This document shows positions 19,988 to 27,540 of a DNA stretch of 51,939 bases, piece after piece. The notes below the pieces were generated by a model. The model saw nothing but the letters and a program-made list of their open reading frames with translations, searched no databases and was not told the DNA's origin. Each line of letters starts with the position of its first letter. The first letter of the stretch is position 1. Both the position numbers and the translations under genes were made by a program. The DNA is from Chloroflexota bacterium (lineage in GTDB: Bacteria > Chloroflexota > Dormibacteria > Dormibacterales > Dormibacteraceae): NCBI GenBank assembly GCA_005881825.1, contig VBEO01000069.1, positions 1 to 51,939 of the forward strand, in the 5' to 3' direction.

Positions 19988-20733
19988 GCGGGCATCAGCT
20001 CGAAGGTGAAGCGCGCGCGCAGCCTTTCCAGCGCCGCCACCACCGGCGCGGCCAGCAGCAGCACCATCAGCACGTTGCCGGCGGATCGGAAACTGTCGTA
20101 GACCAGCGAAGTCACCAGGTAGAAGCGGCCGAAGTGCAGCAGTGAGGTGAGCGTGGCCTGGCCCGGCTCCCAGCCCAGGTCACCGGCTCCGCGGTAGGCG
20201 CCCACCCAGGTCTGGACGTCGGTGAGGGCGCCGAACGCCAGTCCGGTGACGGCCCCGGCCAGGCACAGTAGCAGGGCGTTCCGCCAGCCGAAGACGGGCG
20301 TCCGCCAGCGGCCGGCCAGTCCCGCGGCTACGCCCACCCAGCCCGCCGCGAACATCTGGTACGGCACCCATGGCCCGAGGCCGCCGGTCGCCAGCGCCGA
20401 GACGACCATCGCGAAGCTGCCGCAGAGGAAGCCGTAGGAAGGCCCGAACACGAACCCGGCGCAGAGCACCAGGAAGAAGAAGGGGCTGAAGCCCCCGATC
20501 CCGATCACGACCGCCAGGCGCAGCCCAGCGTCGATGGCCGCCAGCGCCGCCAGCAGCGCCAGGCCGCGGGAGTCGAGTCGCCGGGTGCCGATTTCCACCA
20601 GGGCCAGCGCCAGCATGGAACCTATCGCCAGGGCCAGGGCCGGCGCCTCCGCCGGGGTACCGGCGAAGAAGGGCCAGGCGAAAAACGCGACGCCGACCCC
20701 CGAAACGGCCGCCAGCCTCAAACCGCTGGTCAC
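19984..20733 (-). CDS. ECF transporter S component, probably cobalamin-related
   Basis: A 249-residue hydrophobic protein with about six membrane segments. The middle (GIGGFSPFFFLVLCAGFVFGPSYGFLCGSFAMVVSAL) and the run of small residues after it resemble substrate-binding S components of energy-coupling factor transporters. It sits directly after the fused ATPase (4-bp overlap) and the T component, completing an ECF set. The upstream cobalamin riboswitch implies cobalamin or a precursor as substrate; sequence alone does not show the ligand. Confidence 0.8.
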   Translation of the reverse strand: MTSGLRLAAVSGVGVAFFAWPFFAGTPAEAPALALAIGSMLALALVEIGTRRLDSRGLALLAALAAIDAGLRLAVVIGIGGFSPFFFLVLCAGFVFGPSYGFLCGSFAMVVSALATGGLGPWVPYQMFAAGWVGVAAGLAGRWRTPVFGWRNALLLCLAGAVTGLAFGALTDVQTWVGAYRGAGDLGWEPGQATLTSLLHFGRFYLVTSLVYDSFRSAGNVLMVLLLAAPVVAALERLRARFTFELMPA

Positions 20734-22109
20734 GCCGGCAGCTCCGCGGGCACGCGTTCCAAGGTAATCGCGGTGGCCGCCCGCGGGCTGCCCGTGTCCA
20801 CGGCCCGGCCCCGCTCGACGCGCACCACTCGGTCGGCCACGGCTGCCACCAGCTCGGCGTCGTGGGTGGCGACCACCACGGCGCTGCCGCGTTCCCGGAG
20901 GTCCTCGACCAGGGCGGCCAGCGCGCGGCGGGCGCGTTGGTCCATGCCACGCGTCGGTTCGTCGAGTAGTGCCAGGCTCGGCGATCCGGCCAGGACGGCG
21001 GCCAGGGCCGCGCGCTGGCGTTCACCGCTGGAAAGGTCGCGCGGGTAGCGACCGGCCACCGCGACCAGGCCCAGTCGCTGGAGCATCGGGCCCGCGTCCG
21101 GTACCTCGCCGGACCGGCGCAGGGTCAGCTCCACCTCATCGCGGACGGTCGGCCGGTGCAGCAGCGCCGCCGGGTCCTGCGGGAGGTAGGCGACGCGGCC
21201 CGGCGGGCGCATGACGGCGCCGGAGAGCGGCCGGAGCAGTCCGGCGAGGCAGCGCAGGAGAGTCGTCTTGCCGCCCCCGTTGGGACCGACCAGCGCCAAC
21301 ACCTCGCCCGCGCCGCCGGTCAGCTCAACGTCCTCCAACACAGGTCGAGCGCCAGGTCCGGCGCTGACCCGGCGCAGCTCCCAGGCCGCGTCGACGGGCC
21401 GGGGGCGCGGCGCCGGCCGGACCTGGAACCGGCGCGCGGAAACCGGAGCCAGCCGCCCGTCCTCCACGGCCAGGAGGCGCCCGGCCGCGGCCAGCACCGC
21501 CTGCGGCCGGTGCTCCGCCAGCACCACGGCCCGGCCGGCGGCGGCCAGCTCGCGAGAGGCCGCCAGCACCAGCGCCACCCCATCGGTGTCCAGCTGCGAG
21601 GTGGGCTCGTCGAGGGCCACGATCTCCGGGTCCAGCACCAGAGCCGCGGCCACCGCCACCCGCTGCCGCTCGCCGCCCGAGAGCGTAGCCAGACGGCGGC
21701 CCGACAGATGCGCGATCCCGGCCTGGACCAGGGCCGCCTCGACCTGGGCCGGCATGGCGGCCGGCGGCACGGCCAGGCTTTCCAGGCCGAAGGCCACCTC
21801 CCGCTCGACTGTCGAGTAGACCGCCTGACGCTCGGGGTCCTGGAAGACGAAGCCGACGTGCCGCGCCAGGCGGCGCGTCGGCGTGCGCAGAACGTCCAGG
21901 CCGGCCACCGTCGCAGCGCCCGCGACTCGGCCGCCATGGAAGTGGGGCACCAAGCCGTTGAGCACCCGCAGCAGGGTCGACTTGCCGCCGCCCGAAGGAC
22001 CCGCGATCACGATCAGCCCCGGGTCGACCGCCAGGCTGACAGCGTCCAGCGCCGGCCTCCCCGAGCCTGGGTACCAGTAGCTGAGCCGGTCTAGCGAAGC
22101 GAGCGCCAC
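20730..22109 (-). CDS. ECF transporter ATPase, two ABC domains fused (EcfA1-A2)
   Basis: From GTG 22109 the protein has 459 residues with two complete ABC domains. Domain 1 has Walker A GPSGGGKSTLL, Q-loop GFVFQDPERQ, signature LSGGERQRV and Walker B IVALDEPT. Domain 2 has GPNGGGKTTLL, LPQDPAALLH, LSSGERQRAA and LALLDEPTRGMD. ECF transporters usually have two separate ATPases; here they are one chain. The start overlaps the EcfT gene by 19 bp. The frame is open upstream to 22823, but that part is only the shadow of EcfT. It energises uptake by the adjoining T and S components. Confidence 0.93.
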   Translation of the reverse strand: MALASLDRLSYWYPGSGRPALDAVSLAVDPGLIVIAGPSGGGKSTLLRVLNGLVPHFHGGRVAGAATVAGLDVLRTPTRRLARHVGFVFQDPERQAVYSTVEREVAFGLESLAVPPAAMPAQVEAALVQAGIAHLSGRRLATLSGGERQRVAVAAALVLDPEIVALDEPTSQLDTDGVALVLAASRELAAAGRAVVLAEHRPQAVLAAAGRLLAVEDGRLAPVSARRFQVRPAPRPRPVDAAWELRRVSAGPGARPVLEDVELTGGAGEVLALVGPNGGGKTTLLRCLAGLLRPLSGAVMRPPGRVAYLPQDPAALLHRPTVRDEVELTLRRSGEVPDAGPMLQRLGLVAVAGRYPRDLSSGERQRAALAAVLAGSPSLALLDEPTRGMDQRARRALAALVEDLRERGSAVVVATHDAELVAAVADRVVRVERGRAVDTGSPRAATAITLERVPAELPA

Positions 22110-22918
22110 AGCCAGGCCGGCAGGAACAGCGGCAGGTACGCGATCACGCCCAGGGGCGTGACCGCCGGCAGGCGCAGGTAGGGATAGGGCAGCCAGTCGG
22201 CTGCCTGCCCGAGCAGGCGGGCCGCCACCAGCAGGGCCATCGAGAGCGCGGCGCCCGCCAGCAGCAGGAGGTCGGCGCGCACCAGCGGGGCCGGCCGGAA
22301 TCGAGTTCGCGGCCCGGAGCCGAAGCCGCGCGCTTCCATGGCCTCGGCGAGCTGGATCGAGTCCTCGATCGCGGTCAGCACGGCCGGCACCACCACCTCC
22401 GACCAGGAGGCCGGCCCGCGGGGTCGCCAGCCGCGCATGCGCTGGGCCTCGGCGATCGCGGTGAAGCTGCGGCGCAGGCCGGGCACCAGGTTCAGCGACG
22501 CCGCCGCGGCGGCGCCGGTGCGCGCCAGCGGCGCGGGCAGGGCGTCCACCACCTGGTGCGGCTCCAGCAGCAGCGACAGCGGCGCCACCGCCAGAACGGC
22601 GGCGGCGACCGCCAGGCCAGAGGCCAGTCCGAAGGCCAGCGCCTCCAAGGTCCAGGGCCCCCCGATCAGCACCCAGCCGTCGGATAGCACGAAAAGCGGA
22701 TCGGCGCCGAAGTGGCTGAAGGCGAGGTTGAGCATCACGGCACTCAGCACCGCCAGGCCGACTCCTACGAGAAGCGGCCGCGTTCGCCGCCAGCCCGCAC
22801 CGGTCAGCACTGCAGCCAGGCACGCCGCCAGGGCCAGCGCGCGGTAGGCCGGGTTGGTCGTCAACAACACGCCGAGCAGGCAGGCGGCGGACCAGGCCGC
22901 CGCCGCCCGCCCGCTCAT
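22091..22918 (-). CDS. ecfT: ECF transporter transmembrane (T) component
   Basis: A 275-residue membrane protein with hydrophobic segments in the N-terminal half and at the C-terminus, and the cytoplasmic coupling motif EAMEARGFG (the Ala-Arg-Gly triplet) near residue 195 that contacts the ATPases. It also has the family segment FTAIAEAQRMRGW, a second A-x-R-G-like coupling site. Starts with ATG 22918, 7 bp after the lipoprotein gene. It couples ATP hydrolysis of the fused EcfA to the S component. Confidence 0.9.
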   Translation of the reverse strand: MSGRAAAAWSAACLLGVLLTTNPAYRALALAACLAAVLTGAGWRRTRPLLVGVGLAVLSAVMLNLAFSHFGADPLFVLSDGWVLIGGPWTLEALAFGLASGLAVAAAVLAVAPLSLLLEPHQVVDALPAPLARTGAAAAASLNLVPGLRRSFTAIAEAQRMRGWRPRGPASWSEVVVPAVLTAIEDSIQLAEAMEARGFGSGPRTRFRPAPLVRADLLLLAGAALSMALLVAARLLGQAADWLPYPYLRLPAVTPLGVIAYLPLFLPAWLWRSLR

Positions 22919-22925
22919 GACCGAG

Positions 22926-23393
22926 CTACTCCTTCGGCGGCGCCGGGGTGGGCGCCGGCGAAGCCGTCGGCGAGGCGTACCGCCAGCCCATGGCCTCCCC
23001 GGACTTGAGGTTGACGGCGGTGTATCCGACCTGGGCGCCGGTCCAGGAACCTCCGGCCGTCTCGGTGAAGAGCGCCCAGAAGGGTTTGTCCTTCGGGAAG
23101 CACTCGCTGAACGAATCAGGCTCGTTGTCGATCTGGCAGACGGCCTTTCCGAAGCTGAAGGCCTGGCTCTGGAACTCGATCCCGCTCTGCTTCATCAGGT
23201 CTTCGCCGTTCAGCTGGTCCGAGGCGAAGCCGACGCACTTCTGGACGCTGCGACCGTCCAGATGGGTGACCACGAGGTAAGCCTTGTGCGCAGCCTGGGC
23301 GTTGACGCAGGTGCTGGTCGCCGCGGCGGGCGGCGCGGTGGCACCGCCGCAGGCGGTGAGCAGGACGGCGATTGCGAGGAGATGTGCGCGCAT
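22926..23393 (-). CDS. Lipoprotein with DUF4430/transcobalamin-like domain
   Basis: A 155-residue protein. The lipobox LLTAC puts the lipidated Cys at residue 15, followed by a short Ala/Pro linker. The domain (about 28-138) has [38 protein letters not shown] and ends EAMGWRY, the layout of DUF4430/transcobalamin C-terminal-like domains, with four Cys that could pair. A Pro/Thr tail closes the chain. GGAGGAA sits 4 nt before the ATG. It is the first gene after the cobalamin riboswitch and upstream of an ECF transporter, so a surface cobalamin-binding role is a strong inference. Confidence 0.8.
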   Translation of the reverse strand: MRAHLLAIAVLLTACGGATAPPAAATSTCVNAQAAHKAYLVVTHLDGRSVQKCVGFASDQLNGEDLMKQSGIEFQSQAFSFGKAVCQIDNEPDSFSECFPKDKPFWALFTETAGGSWTGAQVGYTAVNLKSGEAMGWRYASPTASPAPTPAPPKE

Positions 23394-23487
23394 CTCGTTC
23401 CTCCAGCGGCTGGGGTCCCGGCCGCGCCGGGGAGGCCTCGCCGCACGGAGACCCCCCTCCGTTGCGCGCGGACGGGGAACGTCCCCT

Positions 23488-23640
23488 CGGGCAGGTCTCC
23501 TGGCTCGCGGATCAGGCGCCGGCGGCCGCCTTCCCGGGACTCGTCCCAGTGGCTGTCTGGCCGCCCGCTACCGCTCACAGTTGCGCGACAGCGCGGGAGT
23601 TGCACCCGCTTCCCTTGGCCCGAGAGGGCTGACGCGATTC
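23488..23640 (-). promoter_or_regulatory. Cobalamin (B12) riboswitch
   Basis: Read on the minus strand the region shows the class signature in order: GGGAAGCGGGTGCAACTCCC, GCTGTCGCGCAACTGTGA, AGCCACTG, GGGAAGG, then the B12 box GAGCCAGGAGACCTGCC (23506-23490). Binding of adenosylcobalamin or a related form normally switches expression off. Downstream, before the ATG at 23393, a GGGG-AACG-CCCC-type hairpin (23475-23487) and a CGGAG/CTCCG hairpin could form the expression platform. It controls the lipoprotein-ecfT-ecfA-ecfS-moeA unit. Confidence 0.95.
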
Positions 23641-23652
23641 TATGCTCGCGGC

Positions 23653-24288
23653 ATGGCCGAGCTCTCAGTCGTCTGCGGCGCGACGGGCGGCCTCGGGCCC
23701 GCCGTTGTGGAAGCCCTCAAGCCGCTCGGTGGCGAGGTGGTACCGGTCGACCGGGACGACGCCGATCTCACCGACCCAGGCGCGGTTGAGGATTTCTTCG
23801 CGCGCCTGGATGGCCGGGGCGAAGTTCGGCGGCTGGTCAACGTGACCGGCGGCTTCCGCGGCGGGTCGGTGCTCGACGCCTCGCCGGAGGACGTCCGCTT
23901 CATGCTCCGCCTGAACCTGGAGACCGCGTGGTGGACCTGCCGCGCGGCCGGCCGCCGGATGTCCGACGCGGGCGCCGGCAGCATCGTCAACGTCGGCTCC
24001 CGGGCGGCGCTGGTGCGCGAAGGGGGTGCGGCTGCCTACGCGGTGGCCAAGTCGGCGGTGCTCAAGCTCACGGAGGTGATGGCTGAAGAGCTGAAGGATT
24101 CGGGCGTACGAGTCAATGCCGTGATCCCGGCCGTTATCGACACGCCGGCCAACCGACAGTGGATGAAGGAAGGGGACCTGGCCCGGGCCGTCGCGCCGGC
24201 GGAGATCGCGGCCGTGATCGCCTGGCTCTGCTCGGACGCCGCCCGTGCGATCACCGGCGCGGCCATCCCGGTTTACGGGAAGTTCTAG
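23653..24288 (+). CDS. SDR family oxidoreductase
   Basis: A 211-residue classical short-chain dehydrogenase. The cofactor loop is CGATGGLG (variant of TGxxxGxG), the conserved Asn segment reads VNVTGGF instead of NNAG, the catalytic Ser is in [11 protein letters not shown], and Y/K are in [12 protein letters not shown]. The C-terminus INTPA-type loop is IDTPANRQW. It is short because the N-terminal half is compact. The start is ATG 23653, 13 bp beyond the 5' end of the divergent riboswitch. Stops converge with the ABC gene (6 bp apart). The substrate is unknown. Confidence 0.87.
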   Translation: MAELSVVCGATGGLGPAVVEALKPLGGEVVPVDRDDADLTDPGAVEDFFARLDGRGEVRRLVNVTGGFRGGSVLDASPEDVRFMLRLNLETAWWTCRAAGRRMSDAGAGSIVNVGSRAALVREGGAAAYAVAKSAVLKLTEVMAEELKDSGVRVNAVIPAVIDTPANRQWMKEGDLARAVAPAEIAAVIAWLCSDAARAITGAAIPVYGKF

Positions 24289-24294
24289 AGCCGG

Positions 24295-25785
24295 CTACTC
24301 GTAGCGAAGGGCGCGCATGGGGTCGAGCCGCGCCGCCCGCAGAGCAGGCGCCAGTCCGCTGACCAGGCTCAGGCCGATAGCGAGCAGGAAGGCGACCAGC
24401 CCGATTCGGGGCGAAACCACGAACAGATCGTCCCCGGCGACTTGGTTACCCAGCGAAGCCAGGAGCCCGGCCAGCGCGGCGCCCACCAGGCCGGAGCTGG
24501 CGCCGATCACCGCGGCTTCGGCTACGAAGACCAGCGACACGTCCTGGAAGCGGGCGCCCAGCGCTTTCAGAACGCCGATCTCTCGGGTGCGGTCGAGCAC
24601 GGACATGAACATGGTGTTCACGATCGCGAACCCGCAGACGGCCAGGGTGATGGCCGCCAGGAAGCCGGCTCCTCGCCCGAGCGCCGAGCCGGAGAGCGAG
24701 AGGATCAGCGCGGTGAGGGCGATGCCGAGCGCGGCGCCGGCCGCGGTCAGGGCGGTTCGCAGCGGGCGGCGGCCGACCGCGTCCAGCCCCAGCCGGAGGG
24801 CGTCGACGCTGCGTAGGCGCGTCAGCGGATCCAGGGCGATGGGGGCGCGGGTGGTTCGCCGCCCGCGCGTCCTGTCTACGACCACCCGTCCGTCGCGCAT
24901 CCGCACCACGCGGTCGGCGCCGGCCGCCACGTCCGGATCGTGGGTGACCAGGACCACGGTGGCGCCGCGCCGGTGGAGATCCTGGAGCAGGGTCAGGACC
25001 TGCTCCCCGCTCGCCGAGTCGAGGTTGCCCGTCGGCTCGTCGGCGAGGACCAGGCCTGGCCGGCCGGCCAGCGCCCGCGCCACCGCCACGCGCTGCTGCT
25101 CGCCGCCCGAGAGCCGGCCGGGGCGGAAGCGGGCCCGGCCAGCCAGGCCAACCACCTCGAGGAGGCGCCGGGCCCGGGCCCGGCGGGCGGCCGCGGGCAT
25201 GCCGGCCAGGGCGAGCGGCATGGCCACGTTGTCTTCGACGCTGAAGCTCGGCAGCAGGTTGAAGGTTTGAAAGACCGTTCCCACGCGCTGCAGGCGGTAG
25301 TCCGCGAGTGACGCTTCGGGGAGCTGGTCGAGCGCGGCGCCGGCCGCGTAGACGTGGCCGCTGGTGGGCCGGTCCAGCCCTCCCAGCAGGCCGAGGAGGG
25401 TCGTCTTGCCGCAACCGGAGGGCCCGACCACCGCCACGAACTCACCAGGCGCGATCTCGAGCGTCACGTCCTGCACGGCATCGACGGTCACATCGCCCAT
25501 CCGGTAGGTCCTGGTCACCGCATCGAGCCGCAGGCCTACCGCCTGGCCCAGGAGATCGCGGAGGCCTTCGCCGGCAGGCAGAACCGGCGCCGGCGGAGCG
25601 ACCGCGATCGGCACCGTGGCCTCGAAAACCTCAGGCGCCGGGGCCGGAGAGGGCGCTGCGGCCGGCGGTGCCCCCTTTAGTGCGACCACGGCGTCAGCGA
25701 CGCGCTCGATGGCGGTGCGCTGGCGGCGCGAGCGCCGAGGCGAGCGGCCGGGTGACGCCGACTCATCCCCCTCCCGCGTGTCCAT
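24295..25785 (-). CDS. MacB-like ABC transporter, ATPase-permease fusion lacking the extracytoplasmic domain
   Basis: A 496-residue chain: a Pro/Ala-rich N-terminus (1-80), then a LolD/MacB-type ATPase (VGPSGCGKTTLL, FQTFNLLPSFSV, LSGGEQQRVAVARAL, VLADEPTGNLDS), then a permease region from about 340. Only the FtsX-like core is present (NTMFMSVLDRTREIGVLKALGA, further TM helices and ending PMRALRYE). The about 200-residue periplasmic domain normally found between the first and second TM helix is absent; the chain goes from TALILSLSGSALGRG to FLAAITLAVCG. It may be a reduced variant or an internal loss. It starts 1 bp after the cutA stop, in the polA-fpg operon. Confidence 0.85.
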   Translation of the reverse strand: MDTREGDESASPGRSPRRSRRQRTAIERVADAVVALKGAPPAAAPSPAPAPEVFEATVPIAVAPPAPVLPAGEGLRDLLGQAVGLRLDAVTRTYRMGDVTVDAVQDVTLEIAPGEFVAVVGPSGCGKTTLLGLLGGLDRPTSGHVYAAGAALDQLPEASLADYRLQRVGTVFQTFNLLPSFSVEDNVAMPLALAGMPAAARRARARRLLEVVGLAGRARFRPGRLSGGEQQRVAVARALAGRPGLVLADEPTGNLDSASGEQVLTLLQDLHRRGATVVLVTHDPDVAAGADRVVRMRDGRVVVDRTRGRRTTRAPIALDPLTRLRSVDALRLGLDAVGRRPLRTALTAAGAALGIALTALILSLSGSALGRGAGFLAAITLAVCGFAIVNTMFMSVLDRTREIGVLKALGARFQDVSLVFVAEAAVIGASSGLVGAALAGLLASLGNQVAGDDLFVVSPRIGLVAFLLAIGLSLVSGLAPALRAARLDPMRALRYE

Positions 25786-25786
25786 T

Positions 25787-26059
25787 TCAGGGCGTTAGCG
25801 TAAGTCTCATCGGGTCGCAATCGGGACTTTCTGAGAGCAGTTGATCCAGCACCTCTGCGGCCTGGCCGCCCGTCGTCTTGAGCAGCAGCAGCGCCTCGTG
25901 GTTGCGGTGCATGCGGCCTTCCCTGAAGTGGAAGGTGTGCACGGTCGGGATCACGGCGCCGTCGGTAGCCAGTTGCTGCTCGACCATCTTCTCCCCCGCC
26001 CGCTCAGCCTCGTCGCGCGAGCCGAAGGTCGCCAGGATCAGGGCCTGCTGGTCGGGCAC
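25787..26059 (-). CDS. cutA: CutA1-like protein
   Basis: A 90-residue protein with the CutA1 layout: LILATFGSRDEAERAGEKMVEQQLA, then IPTVHTFHFREGRMHRNHEALLLLKTT, then a C-terminal helix and strand. CutA1 trimers are linked to divalent metal tolerance, though the real role is unsettled. The usual Cys in LAACVN is absent (LATDGAVI) and the C-terminal P-Y-E block reads SPDCDPMRL, so it is a divergent member. The start is GTG 26059; it fits between PAP2 and the ABC gene with 1-3 bp gaps. Confidence 0.7.
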   Translation of the reverse strand: MPDQQALILATFGSRDEAERAGEKMVEQQLATDGAVIPTVHTFHFREGRMHRNHEALLLLKTTGGQAAEVLDQLLSESPDCDPMRLTLTP

Positions 26060-26062
26060 AGC

Positions 26063-26728
26063 CTAATCAGACCACGCCGCAGCCCAGGGACGATCGAGCC
26101 AGATGATCGCCCCGGCCAGCCCCAGCCCGCCCAGCAGCAGCCCGCCCAGCACATCCGACTCCCAATGCACCTGCAGGTAGACCCGGTCGAAGCTTTCGGC
26201 TGCGATCAGGATGACGGCCCCGATCACTGCCGTCCAGCGCAGCCAGCGGCGCTCGCTGAGACGGGCTACCACGAATGCGAGCAGGCCGTAGGCGACGACC
26301 GTCCGCACCATGTGGCCGCTGGGAAAGCTGCTCGCGGCCACGCTCTGTCCGATGAGGTCGGTGAGGCTCGGCCCGTCACCGTGCTGGATCACGACCGGAG
26401 GCGCCGGGTGGTAGATGATCCGCTTGTACAGGACCTCCAGGACCACCACCACCGGCAGCGCCAGCACGGCCAGCGAATCGATGCCGAAGTGGTGCCGCCA
26501 GAGCCAGATACCCAGCAGCACGACCACCAGCGTGGTCATCTCCAGCCCGCCGAAGAGCGCCAGAGCCCGGAAAGGCAGGTCGAGCTGGGGCCGCCAGGCC
26601 TGCGTCATGGCGTGCGACACGTCGACGTCCAGCGAGTGCGTGGTGCCCGCCGCCACCACGGCCGTGAAGACCATGAAGGCGACTGCCAGCGCCGCGAAGG
26701 CGAGGAGCGTCCGCCTCAGCGCTGACAA
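26063..26728 (-). CDS. PAP2-family phosphatase, integral membrane
   Basis: A 221-residue protein with five to six hydrophobic segments and the three PAP2 phosphatase motifs: a K-x6-x-P type YKRIIYHPAPP (the Arg of the usual RP is a His here), PSGH in SSFPSGHMVRT, and SFDRVYLQVHWESDVLGG. Such enzymes dephosphorylate lipid phosphates, for example undecaprenyl or phosphatidylglycerol phosphate, at the outer face of the membrane. ATG 26728 overlaps the fpg end by 13 bp. Confidence 0.88.
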   Translation of the reverse strand: MSALRRTLLAFAALAVAFMVFTAVVAAGTTHSLDVDVSHAMTQAWRPQLDLPFRALALFGGLEMTTLVVVLLGIWLWRHHFGIDSLAVLALPVVVVLEVLYKRIIYHPAPPVVIQHGDGPSLTDLIGQSVAASSFPSGHMVRTVVAYGLLAFVVARLSERRWLRWTAVIGAVILIAAESFDRVYLQVHWESDVLGGLLLGGLGLAGAIIWLDRPWAAAWSD

Positions 26729-27540
26729 CGGCGGCAGAAGACCGTGGTGCGGCCGGCCAGGCGGATCGTGGAGAGCGGCCGCCCGCAGGTGGCGCAGGGC
26801 TGGCCGCCGCGGCCGTAGACGAGCAGGCGCTCCTGCTGGGACCCCCGCTCGCCGAAGGCGTCGCGATAGCTGTCCACCGAGCTCCCGCGGTTCGCGATGG
26901 CCGTGGTCAGGGATTCCTGCAGCGCCTCGCGAAGGCGGCGCACGGCCGGGCGGCTGAGCGAAGAGCCCGGCCGGTCGGGGCGCACGCGGGCGCGGAAGCA
27001 GGACTCGTCGGCGTAGATGTTGCCGACCCCGGCCACCACCGCTTGGTCCAGGAGCAGAGCCTTCAAGGGCGCCCGGCGCGCGTGCAGGCGGCGGTAGAGG
27101 TCGGTCGCTGTAAAGGCGTCGTCGATCGGCTCGGGCCCCAGGCGCGGAATGGCGCGGTGCGCAAGCAGCTCGTCCTCGGTGCCGAAGAGGAGCCTGCCGA
27201 AACGGCGAACGTCGCGGTAGCGCAGCTGCTTGCCGTCATCCAGGAGGAAGGCGGCGTGGACGTGCGGCGCGAAATCAGAGTCCGGCTCGAAGAGCTGAAG
27301 GTGGCCGGTCATGCCCAGGTGGATGACCATCAGGTAGCCGTCGGTCAGGTGGAACAGCAGGTACTTGCCCCGGCGTGTGAGCGCCTCCACGACGCGGCCG
27401 GTAACCCCGTCGACGAACTGCTCCGGCTCCGGGTGGCGGACGATGGTTGGAAAGCGCAGGTCGACGCGCACGATGCGGCGGCCGACGAGATGCGGCCGCA
27501 GCCCGGCGGCCACGGTCTCGACCTCCGGCAGCTCAGGCAA
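26716..27540 (-). CDS. mutM: Formamidopyrimidine-DNA glycosylase
   Basis: Fpg/MutM removes 8-oxoguanine and formamidopyrimidines and nicks the abasic site. It is 274 residues. The N-terminal PELPEVETV supplies the catalytic Pro2 and Glu3, with TTG as the start at 27540. K in RRGKYLLF, the H2TH segment GVGNIYADESCFRA and the zinc finger CATCGRPL...FCRRC are intact. It overlaps the polA stop by 8 bp, so base-excision and gap-filling functions are transcribed together. Nei is the alternative but the GNIYADE motif favours Fpg. Confidence 0.95.
   Translation of the reverse strand: MPELPEVETVAAGLRPHLVGRRIVRVDLRFPTIVRHPEPEQFVDGVTGRVVEALTRRGKYLLFHLTDGYLMVIHLGMTGHLQLFEPDSDFAPHVHAAFLLDDGKQLRYRDVRRFGRLLFGTEDELLAHRAIPRLGPEPIDDAFTATDLYRRLHARRAPLKALLLDQAVVAGVGNIYADESCFRARVRPDRPGSSLSRPAVRRLREALQESLTTAIANRGSSVDSYRDAFGERGSQQERLLVYGRGGQPCATCGRPLSTIRLAGRTTVFCRRCQR

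Noticed and set aside
22110-22823. In-frame N-terminal extension of the fused EcfA ATPase
   Set aside because: The sequence is the frame-shifted shadow of EcfT; ABC homology begins just after GTG 22109.
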